Below the pieces are notes generated by a model that had not been told where the DNA came from, ran no database searches, and saw nothing but the letters and a program-made list of their open reading frames with translations. 45,458 bases of DNA from contig JAZTXE010000070.1 in NCBI GenBank assembly GCA_045636205.1, positions 1-45,458 of the forward strand, read 5' to 3'. Shown here one piece after another: positions 1-8,343 of this stretch; the first letter of the stretch is position 1, and each line of letters begins with the position of its first letter. The position numbers and the translations under genes are program-made. This stretch comes from JAZRUF01 sp045636205. Lineage in GTDB: Bacteria; Bacillota; Clostridia; Oscillospirales; JAAYXM01.

Positions 1-1
1 A

Positions 2-35
2 CGGTGTTTATTGAATAACACACAAAAAAACACCG
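2..35. terminator. Hairpin at window edge, possible terminator
   Basis: An 8-bp perfect inverted repeat (CGGTGTTT at 2-9, AAACACCG at 28-35) with an 18-nt loop lies downstream of the minus-strand block that ends at 62. The T-tract that would complete a minus-strand terminator would fall outside the window, so this is only a candidate. Confidence 0.3.
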
Positions 36-61
36 AAAGTAAGTATTGCTTTCTTTGTTTT

Positions 62-322
62 TTATTTTATAAGGCTTACAAGCCATGCAACTCCGGTCAC
101 CGCGGCGCCCGCGGCGGCAAATGCGGGTGCGGGTATCTTTACAAGGCGTTTACCGCGGCTACTTTTTCTCACATACTCCTCTGCCGTCATACACGCTTCG
201 CGCATAAGCGACTCTTCATCGCATCCTTTTGCATCATCGCGCATTATAAATATCGCCTGCTCAAAAAGGCGGTTCCCCTCAGGCTTTACTACCACTACTC
301 TTCGGCTTACACCCTTTACCAT
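62..322 (-). CDS. Small hypothetical protein with C-terminal membrane segment
   Basis: A protein of about 86 residues of unknown function. An N-terminal basic stretch (MVKGVSRRVVVVKPEG) leads into a mixed alpha/beta region with several acidic residues. The last 20 residues or so (AAAGAAVTGVAWLVSLIK) form one hydrophobic segment, suggesting a tail-anchored membrane protein. I chose the ATG at 322 because AAAGGGG lies 9 nt upstream. An in-frame ATG at 364 would add 14 residues but has no convincing ribosome-binding site. The gene follows spoIIE closely on the same strand and is probably cotranscribed with it, so a sporulation or membrane role is possible, but this rests on position alone. I do not recognise the family. 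Confidence 0.6.
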   Translation of the reverse strand: MVKGVSRRVVVVKPEGNRLFEQAIFIMRDDAKGCDEESLMREACMTAEEYVRKSSRGKRLVKIPAPAFAAAGAAVTGVAWLVSLIK

Positions 323-387
323 TTTGACTTGCCCCTTTCTTACGGATATTCCTATTTTATCCATAATTTCCGGAGTATATACCTTAG

Positions 388-2748
388 CTAATTTTTGCCG
401 ATAAAAACCGTCATGATGGTCATATCATCCGAGCGTCCGTACCTTGAAAATGCACTGTTCATAAGCGCGGCGGCAAGCTCCTTCGCGCTCTCACCGGTAA
501 ACTCGGACAAAAACGTTTGCAGCCATGTATCATCTGCCGCGTCTGCCACTCCGTCACTGGCAAGGACAACTATATCGCCGTTATGCAGTTTTAATTTAGT
601 TTTTTCGACTTTCCCCTCCGTGCATCCGCCGATGCCTGCCGGCAGGGATGAGGACGTTATTCTGCGGATATGCCTGCCACGTTTTATATATGTCGGCGCG
701 CTGCCGAATTTATAGAACTCACAGTCGCCGTTAAATAAGTCAACGCACATGAAATCAATTGTTGCAAAGCCTCCGAGCTCGGCATTTTTTATGACAAGAG
801 CAGAATTTATTGTAGCAAGTGATATTGCAGGGTCTATACCCGCTTTTAAAAACCGCTCGAGCATGCGTATTGCATCCGCACTCTCGGCAGCAGCTGCCTT
901 ACCGCTTCCCATTCCGTCAGAGAGTATAACGCACAGTCGCCCGTCCTCCAACTTAAAATAACTGCCCGAATCACCACTCACTTCAGAATCGCGCTTTTTG
1001 TGGACCGCGACACCCAAAGATGCGTTTAGTGGCTCTGCCTGACGTGCAACGAGTTTAAACCCTCTCTCACTCTCGCTCTTCTCGCCAATTGTGAGCGTAA
1101 CCCCGAGCACATTTGAAAAACACTCCAGATACTGCTTCGTGTTTTCAAAAAACCCTGCAAGATTTCTGCCCTCTATTTGTAAATTAACATGGTTTGCCGC
1201 ATCTCGGTATACACACACATGCGCCTGCATCTTCTCATTTGCGAGTATGCGGCGGATTGCATCCTCTGCTCTTAAATCAAACCTCGGTTGCTTTGCAATA
1301 TCCTGACTCATTCGGTCAAACACCTGAGCCATGCTGCGATATTGCTTGCATATGACCTTTCGGCTCTCAGCTATCCGGCTTTTAAACTGCCGCCGGTAAC
1401 GGAAGGCTATAAGCTCACGGTTTACCTCGCCTATAAACTCGTTTAAATGAATGCACCTTGACGTAAAGTGCATCGGCAGATCCTTGGCTTCAAGATTTCC
1501 CCGCTCACGCATTGCCGAAGTTACGCTGTTTAATGCATCCTTGGTCGAGACATACTCCTTCTCCCAACACGAGCCGGACAGCTCGCATCTTTTGCACACT
1601 TTTTGCGCCGGGTGATTAAACACCGACGTTATACTGTTTTCATTCTCCTTTGCATTGTTAAGCGCAGAGGAGAGCATATCCCCGAGCTCACCAAATGCTC
1701 CGGACGCACGCCTTAGCCTGTCCACTGTAAAGTCCCTGACACGGCGCGAATTCTCGCGGCTAATATCACCAATACTTTCAAGGCGTGGAACTACCTGAGA
1801 AAACATTTCACCGACAAGGAGAAAAAATACCGATGCGAAAAAAGCCTCATACAGAGCGGATACCTGCTCGCCCGCGGTCATCCAGAACATAGCACCGGCA
1901 TTGGATACAAGATAAACAACCGTGTACAAAAGCTTACCCTTTTTTGAGAAAACGGAAGATGCAACAGCCGCAAAACCGTACATAGCGCAATATATTGGCG
2001 ATGCTTCCGCCACACCTATAGCAAGTCCGAGCACTACACCGGTACAGCTTCCCGCGCCTATTCCACCGTAATATCCGCCAAGCATTATAAAAAACACGGC
2101 GAGCGTACGTCCTATCGTGGCTTCGGCTATCAGCTCAATTTTTGCAAGAGGGATAAGAAGCGATGCGGCAAGTATGATAAGACTTATCGCGCGAAAAAGG
2201 GTATTTGATACCGAACCGTCATCTTCTCTTTCCAGATCGGCGTTAAAATACGGCTGATATGCATATGTACAAACCGCGACAAGCATAATCTCTGTTGCGA
2301 AAAAAGCCATGTCAACCGCCTGAAATCCCGCATCTGCCACAAACACAAATCCCACCGCCGCAGCACTTACCGCTGCGCTAAGCGGCATAAACCATGCCCT
2401 CTTCATAAACGATGTGCCACGGAATACAAACCCGGCTGTGTATATTAAAATACATATGGCTATATACTTAAGCCCATTTGCCGACTGCAGCACTCGAAAA
2501 TATCCGAGCATTGTTCCTGCAATTCCGAACATCGCACCGTCTGATGCTCCGAGCGCGGCGGCAAAGCCGAGTCCAAACGGTGACCAACCGCCCAGAATTA
2601 TTGCCCCGGGCAGCATAAATCCGGTAGCAAAACGGATAATGTATCCGACCACCTTTAAAAAAAACGGCTTGCGAAAAAAAGAGATTATGTGTCTTAAAAC
2701 CAAACCTCTCATATTCTCCGCTTTGCTATGTATTCCTTTTATGTCCAT
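388..2748 (-). CDS. spoIIE: Stage II sporulation protein E (PP2C serine phosphatase)
   Basis: SpoIIE dephosphorylates the anti-sigma-factor antagonist SpoIIAA at the asymmetric septum, releasing sigma-F in the forespore. The 786-residue length is close to the Bacillus protein. Residues 30-330 are rich in hydrophobic helices (the multi-span membrane domain). A central region follows with a Cys cluster (CKRCELSGSC), and the last 220 residues or so are the PP2C domain. Metal-binding aspartates are visible in SDGMGSG (D611), ASDGVAD (D732) and RSDDMTI (D774/D775). The start is supported by AAAGGAGG 8 nt upstream of the ATG. The gene lies downstream of a foldase gene but is separated from it by a terminator, so it probably has its own promoter in the 110-bp gap. 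Confidence 0.96.
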   Translation of the reverse strand: MDIKGIHSKAENMRGLVLRHIISFFRKPFFLKVVGYIIRFATGFMLPGAIILGGWSPFGLGFAAALGASDGAMFGIAGTMLGYFRVLQSANGLKYIAICILIYTAGFVFRGTSFMKRAWFMPLSAAVSAAAVGFVFVADAGFQAVDMAFFATEIMLVAVCTYAYQPYFNADLEREDDGSVSNTLFRAISLIILAASLLIPLAKIELIAEATIGRTLAVFFIMLGGYYGGIGAGSCTGVVLGLAIGVAEASPIYCAMYGFAAVASSVFSKKGKLLYTVVYLVSNAGAMFWMTAGEQVSALYEAFFASVFFLLVGEMFSQVVPRLESIGDISRENSRRVRDFTVDRLRRASGAFGELGDMLSSALNNAKENENSITSVFNHPAQKVCKRCELSGSCWEKEYVSTKDALNSVTSAMRERGNLEAKDLPMHFTSRCIHLNEFIGEVNRELIAFRYRRQFKSRIAESRKVICKQYRSMAQVFDRMSQDIAKQPRFDLRAEDAIRRILANEKMQAHVCVYRDAANHVNLQIEGRNLAGFFENTKQYLECFSNVLGVTLTIGEKSESERGFKLVARQAEPLNASLGVAVHKKRDSEVSGDSGSYFKLEDGRLCVILSDGMGSGKAAAAESADAIRMLERFLKAGIDPAISLATINSALVIKNAELGGFATIDFMCVDLFNGDCEFYKFGSAPTYIKRGRHIRRITSSSLPAGIGGCTEGKVEKTKLKLHNGDIVVLASDGVADAADDTWLQTFLSEFTGESAKELAAALMNSAFSRYGRSDDMTIMTVFIGKN

Positions 2749-2804
2749 TTAAACGTCCTCCTTTTCCGGATACTTTTGATTTTACCCTCAGTTTGGGAAG
2801 AGTA

Positions 2805-2812
2805 TTGTCGGG
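2805..2812 (+). promoter_or_regulatory. Possible Spo0A-box-like site upstream of spoIIE
   Basis: TTGTCGGG matches six of eight positions of the Spo0A box TTGTCGAA and lies about 60 bp upstream of the spoIIE start. In Bacillus, spoIIE is directly activated by Spo0A. A single imperfect match of this length is weak evidence. Confidence 0.2.
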
Positions 2813-2855
2813 AAATAAGAGAACTTATGGGAAATAAATTTTTGTACTATAAGAC

Positions 2856-2889
2856 AAAAAAATTCCCAATGCGTTTTGCATTGGGAATT
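2856..2889 (-). terminator. Rho-independent terminator after foldase gene
   Basis: A perfect 12-bp stem (2861-2872 with 2878-2889) and 5-nt loop is followed on the minus strand by a run of T residues. It starts 15 nt after the stop codon of the PpiC lipoprotein gene and separates it from spoIIE. Confidence 0.88.
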
Positions 2890-2904
2890 TAAAAACTTTT
2901 TTAA

Positions 2905-4041
2905 TTATTCAGCCGCACCATCGTCTACCGGCTCGAGTGAAATCGCTGCATCATCTGCTGCGCCATCATCAGTCGGCTCAATTGTTCCTGTGCTGCCGTG
3001 GTCATGCCCATCATCAGACTCGCTTGCGCCTAAGAGATTCTTAAGGCTGAAGTTCTTATACGCATCAGTCTCAACAACAGTAAGACCCTCTGCAATCTCC
3101 ATAACCTTTTCCTGGAATACAACATCTGCAACCGGAGCCATGAAGGTGTCCATATGTTCAGCGATATATGCCTCATCAAGCGGCAAACGCTTAATTATAT
3201 GGAAACCGTATGATGTTTCAACAATCGGGCTTACACCGTTTACGTCAAGCGCAAACGCGCCGTTTGTAAAGGTGCTGTCCATAGTGCCGCTTCCGTCAAA
3301 ATTTGCACCCGTAGAATCAAACATATAGCCCTCGGTGTATGTCTCCATTCCCGGGTCCTCGTTAAACTCTGCTATAAGTGCGTCAAAATCCTCACCTGCA
3401 GCTGCACGAGCCTGAACCTGCTGTGCGGTCTGCTTCTTGGAGTCGTAATCTTCACTGTCCTTAGTTGCCTGAATCAGGACATGCTTTACGCGGATATTCG
3501 CCGGAAGAACATTTGCTACAACCTCTTCAGTAGACGGTGCAAACTTTCCGCCCTGGCTAAACAAACCGGTATACACCTTTTCATAAACCGCACCGTAGCG
3601 GCTCATAACATCAATAGCCTCTTCCTGAATTTTAGCCTGCTCAAGCTGCTTTACAAACTCACGTCGTCCGCCCGCATCTTCAATCTGCTGCTGCTTGGTA
3701 TCATCAAGAGCCTTGATTTCAGCATCGGTAAGAGCAAGCCCGTTTTCCTCTGCAAGCTTCTCGCATGCAACGTATGTCTTCAAAGTCTCAACAATCTGTG
3801 ACTTCATGAGCTCGTCAACGGTCATACCGTCACCCGCGTCTTCGTCTAAGTAATCTGCCAAATTCATACCCTGGCTTGCATAGCTGTTTGCCATGGACTG
3901 AACAAAGTACTCAAACATATATTCCGGCATTGCTTTGCCGTCGATTGTGACAAGAGTGTCACTCTTCTGACCGCAGCCTGCAAACAGTGTTGCAACCATG
4001 GCCAAAGAAAGGATAAGCGCGCTGATTTTAATTTTTTTCAT
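2905..4041 (-). CDS. PpiC/parvulin-type peptidyl-prolyl isomerase lipoprotein (PrsA/SurA-like foldase)
   Basis: A predicted extracytoplasmic foldase that catalyses cis-trans isomerisation of prolyl bonds and assists folding of secreted proteins. It has 378 residues: a signal peptide with lipobox LFAGC (C23), a SurA_N-like helical region (residues 30-160) and a rotamase domain (about 185-290) with the typical VKHVLIQ opening and YGFHIIK closing strand. An acidic C-terminal tail follows, with a DDGHDHGS patch and two copies of an EP-x-DDGAA motif. The start has AAAGGGG 9 nt upstream. It lies 95 bp downstream of mfd on the same strand. The tail is low-complexity and could bind metal or interact with the wall; that is inference. 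PrsA is the nearest named relative, but I do not assign the symbol. Confidence 0.88.
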   Translation of the reverse strand: MKKIKISALILSLAMVATLFAGCGQKSDTLVTIDGKAMPEYMFEYFVQSMANSYASQGMNLADYLDEDAGDGMTVDELMKSQIVETLKTYVACEKLAEENGLALTDAEIKALDDTKQQQIEDAGGRREFVKQLEQAKIQEEAIDVMSRYGAVYEKVYTGLFSQGGKFAPSTEEVVANVLPANIRVKHVLIQATKDSEDYDSKKQTAQQVQARAAAGEDFDALIAEFNEDPGMETYTEGYMFDSTGANFDGSGTMDSTFTNGAFALDVNGVSPIVETSYGFHIIKRLPLDEAYIAEHMDTFMAPVADVVFQEKVMEIAEGLTVVETDAYKNFSLKNLLGASESDDGHDHGSTGTIEPTDDGAADDAAISLEPVDDGAAE

Positions 4042-4136
4042 TGGTATGCATCCCCTTTGGTATTACATTTTTTATTGAGAATATATCATTAAATAGTATA
4101 TCACAAAAGCATCCTAAAAAGCAAACTATTTGTAAA

Positions 4137-7100
4137 TTATTCAGTATATTTTTTTTCGCCTCTTATTCTTTCACGTGCCTCGCCGTAATCTTTTACAAAC
4201 TTATTTGCAGTATCAAGAACATCCTCCCCATTTTTGAGCTTGAGCGTCAAATACGGCTCCTGCCCCGCGTTTAAAAGAATTCTGCCCTTGTACTCTTTTT
4301 TAGAGCACAAATCCGAAATCCACGCAAACTCGGGGTCATACATGGTTATTTTAAGAAGTCCGCCCTTCTGGGTTATCTCAGATATTCCGACCTTCGCAGC
4401 ATTGTGTCGGAGCATGGATATATCAATAAGTATGAGCATGCTCCTTGGCGGTTCGCCAAAACGGTCGCACAGCTCGTCTATCATATCCTCCGCTTCGTCT
4501 TCATCGGATATGGAGGCAATCTGGCGGTACAAATCCATGCGCTGCTCGGGCGATTTGATATATGACTCAGGGATGTTTGCAGACACGGTCAAATCCGCGG
4601 TGCACTCCTTTGGTCTTGTCGGCTTTTCGCCCTTTTCCTCCTGCACGGCTTCCTCAAGAAGCTTTAAGTACATATCGTACCCTACGCTCATCATATGCCC
4701 GCTTTGCTCCGAGCCTAAAATGTTTCCCGCACCGCGTATTTCAAGGTCGCGCATTGCTATTTTAAAGCCAGAACCGAATTCAGCGTACTCTCGTATTGCG
4801 GAAAGCCGCTTCTCAGCAACCTCGGTGAGTGCTTTGCCTCTGCGATAGGTAAGATACGCAAACGCGTGCCTGGGTGAACGTCCAACTCGCCCGCGTAACT
4901 GATGAAGCTGAGAAAGGCCCAAATGGTCTGCATCCTCTATAATAAGCGTATTTACGTTTGGAATATCAATTCCGGTCTCGATAATTGTACTGCATACGAG
5001 CACCTGAATTTCACCTTCGACCATGCGCTGCATGACTTCGGAGAGTTCATCCTCATTCATCTTACCGTGCGCTATGCCCACCGTCAAATCTGGGATAAGG
5101 CGCGCTAATCTTCCCGCTGTAGCATCGATGGATGCCACGCGGTTGTGCAGATAATAAACCTGCCCGCCACGCGATATTTCACGGCGGATTGCGTCGGATA
5201 TTACATTCCAGTTGTGCTCAAAAACATATGTCTGTACCGGGTGGCGATTTCTCGGCGGTTCTTCTATTATAGACATATCGCGTATACCCGACAGTGCCAT
5301 ATTAAGCGTTCTGGGAATCGGCGTTGCGGTAAGAGTAAGTACATCCACATCGGTTGCAATTTCCTTGAGCCTCTCTTTATGGCTTACTCCGAAGCGCTGC
5401 TCCTCATCCACTATAAGAAGCCCTAAGTCGTGAAACTGCACAGACTTTTGCAAAAGCTTGTGCGTTCCTATAATTACGTCAAGCTCACCGGTGCTTAGTT
5501 TCCTGAGTGCCTCACGGCTCTGAGCTGGAGTAGAAAACCTGCTTATCTGCGCTATGCGTATCGGATAGTTTGCAAACCTGCGCGTGGCTGTAACATAGTG
5601 CTGCTGCGCAAGCACCGTGGTCGGGACAAGTATCGCTGCCTGCTTACCGCCGAGCACGCACTTCATAATAGCGCGCAGCGCAACCTCGGTTTTACCGAAT
5701 CCTACATCACCGCACAAGAGTCTGTCCATCGGATGGGTTGACTGCATATCTTTTTTAATTTCATCACTGCACCGCAGCTGGTCATTGGTTTCGTCGTATT
5801 CAAACGAATCCTCAAATTCCTTCTGCCATGTGCAGTCAGGTTGGAAAGCATAGCCCACCTTGTTCTGACGCTCGGCATATAGCTTTATAAGCTGCTCCGC
5901 CATGTCCTTAGCCGCGCCCTTGGCACGGGATTTCGCCCTCTGCCAATCCGTACCCCCCAGATGGCTTAATTTTATCGGCGCATCCTCACCGCCGCCGATA
6001 TATTTTGAAACCATATCAAGCTGAGTTACCGGCACGTAGAGCGCATCTGTACCCGCATATATAATTTTTATATAGTCCTTTTGTACACTATCAACCTGTA
6101 TCTTTTCTATACCCGCAAAACGACCTATTCCATGCTGGTCATGAACCACAAGGCAGCCTACGGATAAATCCTGATAATTTTCTATTCTTTGACGGTTTGA
6201 TTTATTCTTTCCGGTGCGCACTCTTCCCCTGCCTGAAGACGCAACAATCTGACCTTCGGCCATAAATACAATCCGATCACCCGGAAGCTCAAAGCCGGCT
6301 GAGAGCATCCCGCGCGCGACAATCGTCTGCCCGCCCTCGGGAATTTCGGAAAGGGCACGGTCAAACCCCGCCTTGATTCCGTGATTTACAAGCACATCGC
6401 GAAGTGCCTGAGCGGAATTATCCGTGCCGCACAGCACGACTACCGAGTATTGTTCGTTCTGATAGTTTTCAATGTCACTGCACGCAACCTCTATATTTCC
6501 ACCGTAGCTTGGAAGCTGCTTTGCCAGAAGATTTGAAATGCCCTTAGGCGCAATCGGGTATGTTGACCTTGTGAAATTTTCAAGGTAGACCAAGCTTTTC
6601 TCTGCCAAAAATGGCACAAGCTCGGAAAACGAGAGCATAAATTCGCAGTATTTCGGGTGTAGGATTCCCGCATCAAGCAGCATTTTCACATCCTCATAGT
6701 GCTGCTCTTCAACGCGTTTTGCCGCTTCCTTTACCCTGACCGCGTCGTCAATCATCACAACCGCATCCTGCGACAGATAATCCGCCGCGCAAACAAATTC
6801 GCCCGACAGTATAGGCAGATACCTGTCAATCCACGCAAAACGCTCTCCGCTGTCTAAAAGTGAAATATCCTGTGTCAGCGAATTTACAAGCTCCGGGCTT
6901 TCTTTTTTAGATTTTATCAGTTTTTCTCTTAATATCTTTAATTCGCCCGCAAGTTCATGCAATTTTTCATCGGTTACCGAGGTTTCTATCGCAGGCAAAA
7001 GCGAGGTTGTCTGAAGATTGAGTATTCTTCGCTGGGTTTCCGCATCAAATTCTCCCATCGCATCTACTTCATCGCCCCAAAACTCAATTCTTACCGGGTT

Positions 7101-7664
7101 TTCCGCACCGGGCGAGAAAACATCAAGTATTCCGCCACGCACCGCGAATTGCCCCGGAACCTCTACCTGCTCTGAGCGCTTGTATCCAAGCTCTACGAGA
7201 GTTTTTATAAGCTCGTCGAGCTTATATTCCCCGCCGGATTTAACCGTCACCGTGCGCGACCGAAGCTCTTGCACGGCGAGAGTTCTCTGTGCGAGTGCCT
7301 GCGGACATGTAAGTATTATACCCGCACGGTGGCTTGCAAGTGAATTCAGGGTGGCTATCCTCTCATGTTCGCGGTCTCTTGATGCACCTGAAACGTTGTG
7401 GAACGTAAACTCGCGCGGGGCTAAAATCACAGGCTCTTCTTCGCAAAGCGTAGATATATCCCGCGTCACCTTGCGCGCGTCAAAATCATCCTGATACACA
7501 AGACATACCTGGCGACCGGTAATCCGCCTTACAATTGCCGCACACAAAAGCTTATGTATATGCGACAAACCGGAGACCAACAATGGATTTTCTCCGGATT
7601 CCAATTTCTTCAATATATCCTGAATATCAGGGCTTTTTTTAAGAAAATCAATCAATGAGAGCAT
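4137..7664 (-). CDS. mfd: Transcription-repair coupling factor Mfd
   Basis: Mfd is an ATP-dependent DNA translocase that removes RNA polymerase stalled at lesions and recruits UvrA. Its 1175 residues are typical for the family. The order visible is a UvrB-like N-terminal region (1-400), an RNA-polymerase-interacting domain (about 495-560, with VHDQHGIGRF), helicase motor domains with Walker A GDVGFGKTE near residue 650 and the DEEQ box (DEEQRFG) near 755, TRG/motif VI (QLRGRVGRS), and a C-terminal D7/TRCF domain. It begins 21 bp after the pth stop, with only a weak GGTGA upstream, suggesting translation linked to pth. The pth-mfd pairing is conserved in Bacillota. Confidence 0.97.
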   Translation of the reverse strand: MLSLIDFLKKSPDIQDILKKLESGENPLLVSGLSHIHKLLCAAIVRRITGRQVCLVYQDDFDARKVTRDISTLCEEEPVILAPREFTFHNVSGASRDREHERIATLNSLASHRAGIILTCPQALAQRTLAVQELRSRTVTVKSGGEYKLDELIKTLVELGYKRSEQVEVPGQFAVRGGILDVFSPGAENPVRIEFWGDEVDAMGEFDAETQRRILNLQTTSLLPAIETSVTDEKLHELAGELKILREKLIKSKKESPELVNSLTQDISLLDSGERFAWIDRYLPILSGEFVCAADYLSQDAVVMIDDAVRVKEAAKRVEEQHYEDVKMLLDAGILHPKYCEFMLSFSELVPFLAEKSLVYLENFTRSTYPIAPKGISNLLAKQLPSYGGNIEVACSDIENYQNEQYSVVVLCGTDNSAQALRDVLVNHGIKAGFDRALSEIPEGGQTIVARGMLSAGFELPGDRIVFMAEGQIVASSGRGRVRTGKNKSNRQRIENYQDLSVGCLVVHDQHGIGRFAGIEKIQVDSVQKDYIKIIYAGTDALYVPVTQLDMVSKYIGGGEDAPIKLSHLGGTDWQRAKSRAKGAAKDMAEQLIKLYAERQNKVGYAFQPDCTWQKEFEDSFEYDETNDQLRCSDEIKKDMQSTHPMDRLLCGDVGFGKTEVALRAIMKCVLGGKQAAILVPTTVLAQQHYVTATRRFANYPIRIAQISRFSTPAQSREALRKLSTGELDVIIGTHKLLQKSVQFHDLGLLIVDEEQRFGVSHKERLKEIATDVDVLTLTATPIPRTLNMALSGIRDMSIIEEPPRNRHPVQTYVFEHNWNVISDAIRREISRGGQVYYLHNRVASIDATAGRLARLIPDLTVGIAHGKMNEDELSEVMQRMVEGEIQVLVCSTIIETGIDIPNVNTLIIEDADHLGLSQLHQLRGRVGRSPRHAFAYLTYRRGKALTEVAEKRLSAIREYAEFGSGFKIAMRDLEIRGAGNILGSEQSGHMMSVGYDMYLKLLEEAVQEEKGEKPTRPKECTADLTVSANIPESYIKSPEQRMDLYRQIASISDEDEAEDMIDELCDRFGEPPRSMLILIDISMLRHNAAKVGISEITQKGGLLKITMYDPEFAWISDLCSKKEYKGRILLNAGQEPYLTLKLKNGEDVLDTANKFVKDYGEARERIRGEKKYTE

Positions 7665-7685
7665 TAATATTCACCATACTTAAAA

Positions 7686-8321
7686 TTATGCACCTGCAGC
7701 ATTAAAACGATTTGATGCAACCGCAACTCCATCGGTCATCACGGCCACTGCCGCAGATGCCGCATTGTCAAGTGCCGGAGCAAGTGCCACCTGATCGTCT
7801 TTAGAGAAATTACTCAGCACCCAATCCGCCATATCGTAATCCGGATGCGGCTTTTGGCCCACACCTATCTTTACGCGTGGGAATACATCGCTTCCGCACT
7901 GAGCTATAATATTTTTTATACCGTTATGCCCACCCGCACTTCCTTTGGCGCGCACGCGGATGCGCCCCGGCTCTAAAGACACATCGTCATACATCACTAT
8001 AACCCTGTCCATCGGCAAATTATAAAATTTTGCCGCATCACGCACACATTCACCGGAAAGGTTCATAAACTTTTGCGGTTTCATAAGCACGGTATTTTTC
8101 CCGGCTATAGTACCCTGACCTATGAGTGCACTGAATTTCATTCGGCTGACCCTTATGTTAAAGCGCGATGCAAGCACATCCATGGCGAGAAACCCCGCGT
8201 TATGGCGCGTGGTTTCGTACTTATCCCCCGGATTGCCCAAGCCGACTATCAGCCATTCGGGCGCGCCGAAGCTTACCTCATTTTCTTTTTCTATCTTTTT
8301 AAACAAATCAAATATAGACAT
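7686..8321 (-). CDS. pth: Peptidyl-tRNA hydrolase
   Basis: Pth hydrolyses the ester bond of peptidyl-tRNAs released prematurely from ribosomes. Family signatures are complete: GLGNPG with the conserved Asn, the catalytic His in TTRHNAGF, FMNLSGE, VMYDD and GSAGGHNGIKNI. At 211 residues it is slightly longer than usual because about 20 residues (MSIFDLFKKIEKENEVSFGA) precede the usual start of the fold at WLIVGLGNPG. No ATG or GTG closer to the fold is available, and GGTGG lies upstream of this ATG. The gene starts 22 bp after the GlmU-type gene and is followed at 21 bp by mfd, so the three are probably one operon. Confidence 0.96.
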   Translation of the reverse strand: MSIFDLFKKIEKENEVSFGAPEWLIVGLGNPGDKYETTRHNAGFLAMDVLASRFNIRVSRMKFSALIGQGTIAGKNTVLMKPQKFMNLSGECVRDAAKFYNLPMDRVIVMYDDVSLEPGRIRVRAKGSAGGHNGIKNIIAQCGSDVFPRVKIGVGQKPHPDYDMADWVLSNFSKDDQVALAPALDNAASAAVAVMTDGVAVASNRFNAAGA

Positions 8322-8343
8322 ATTGTTCCACCGTATATTTTAA

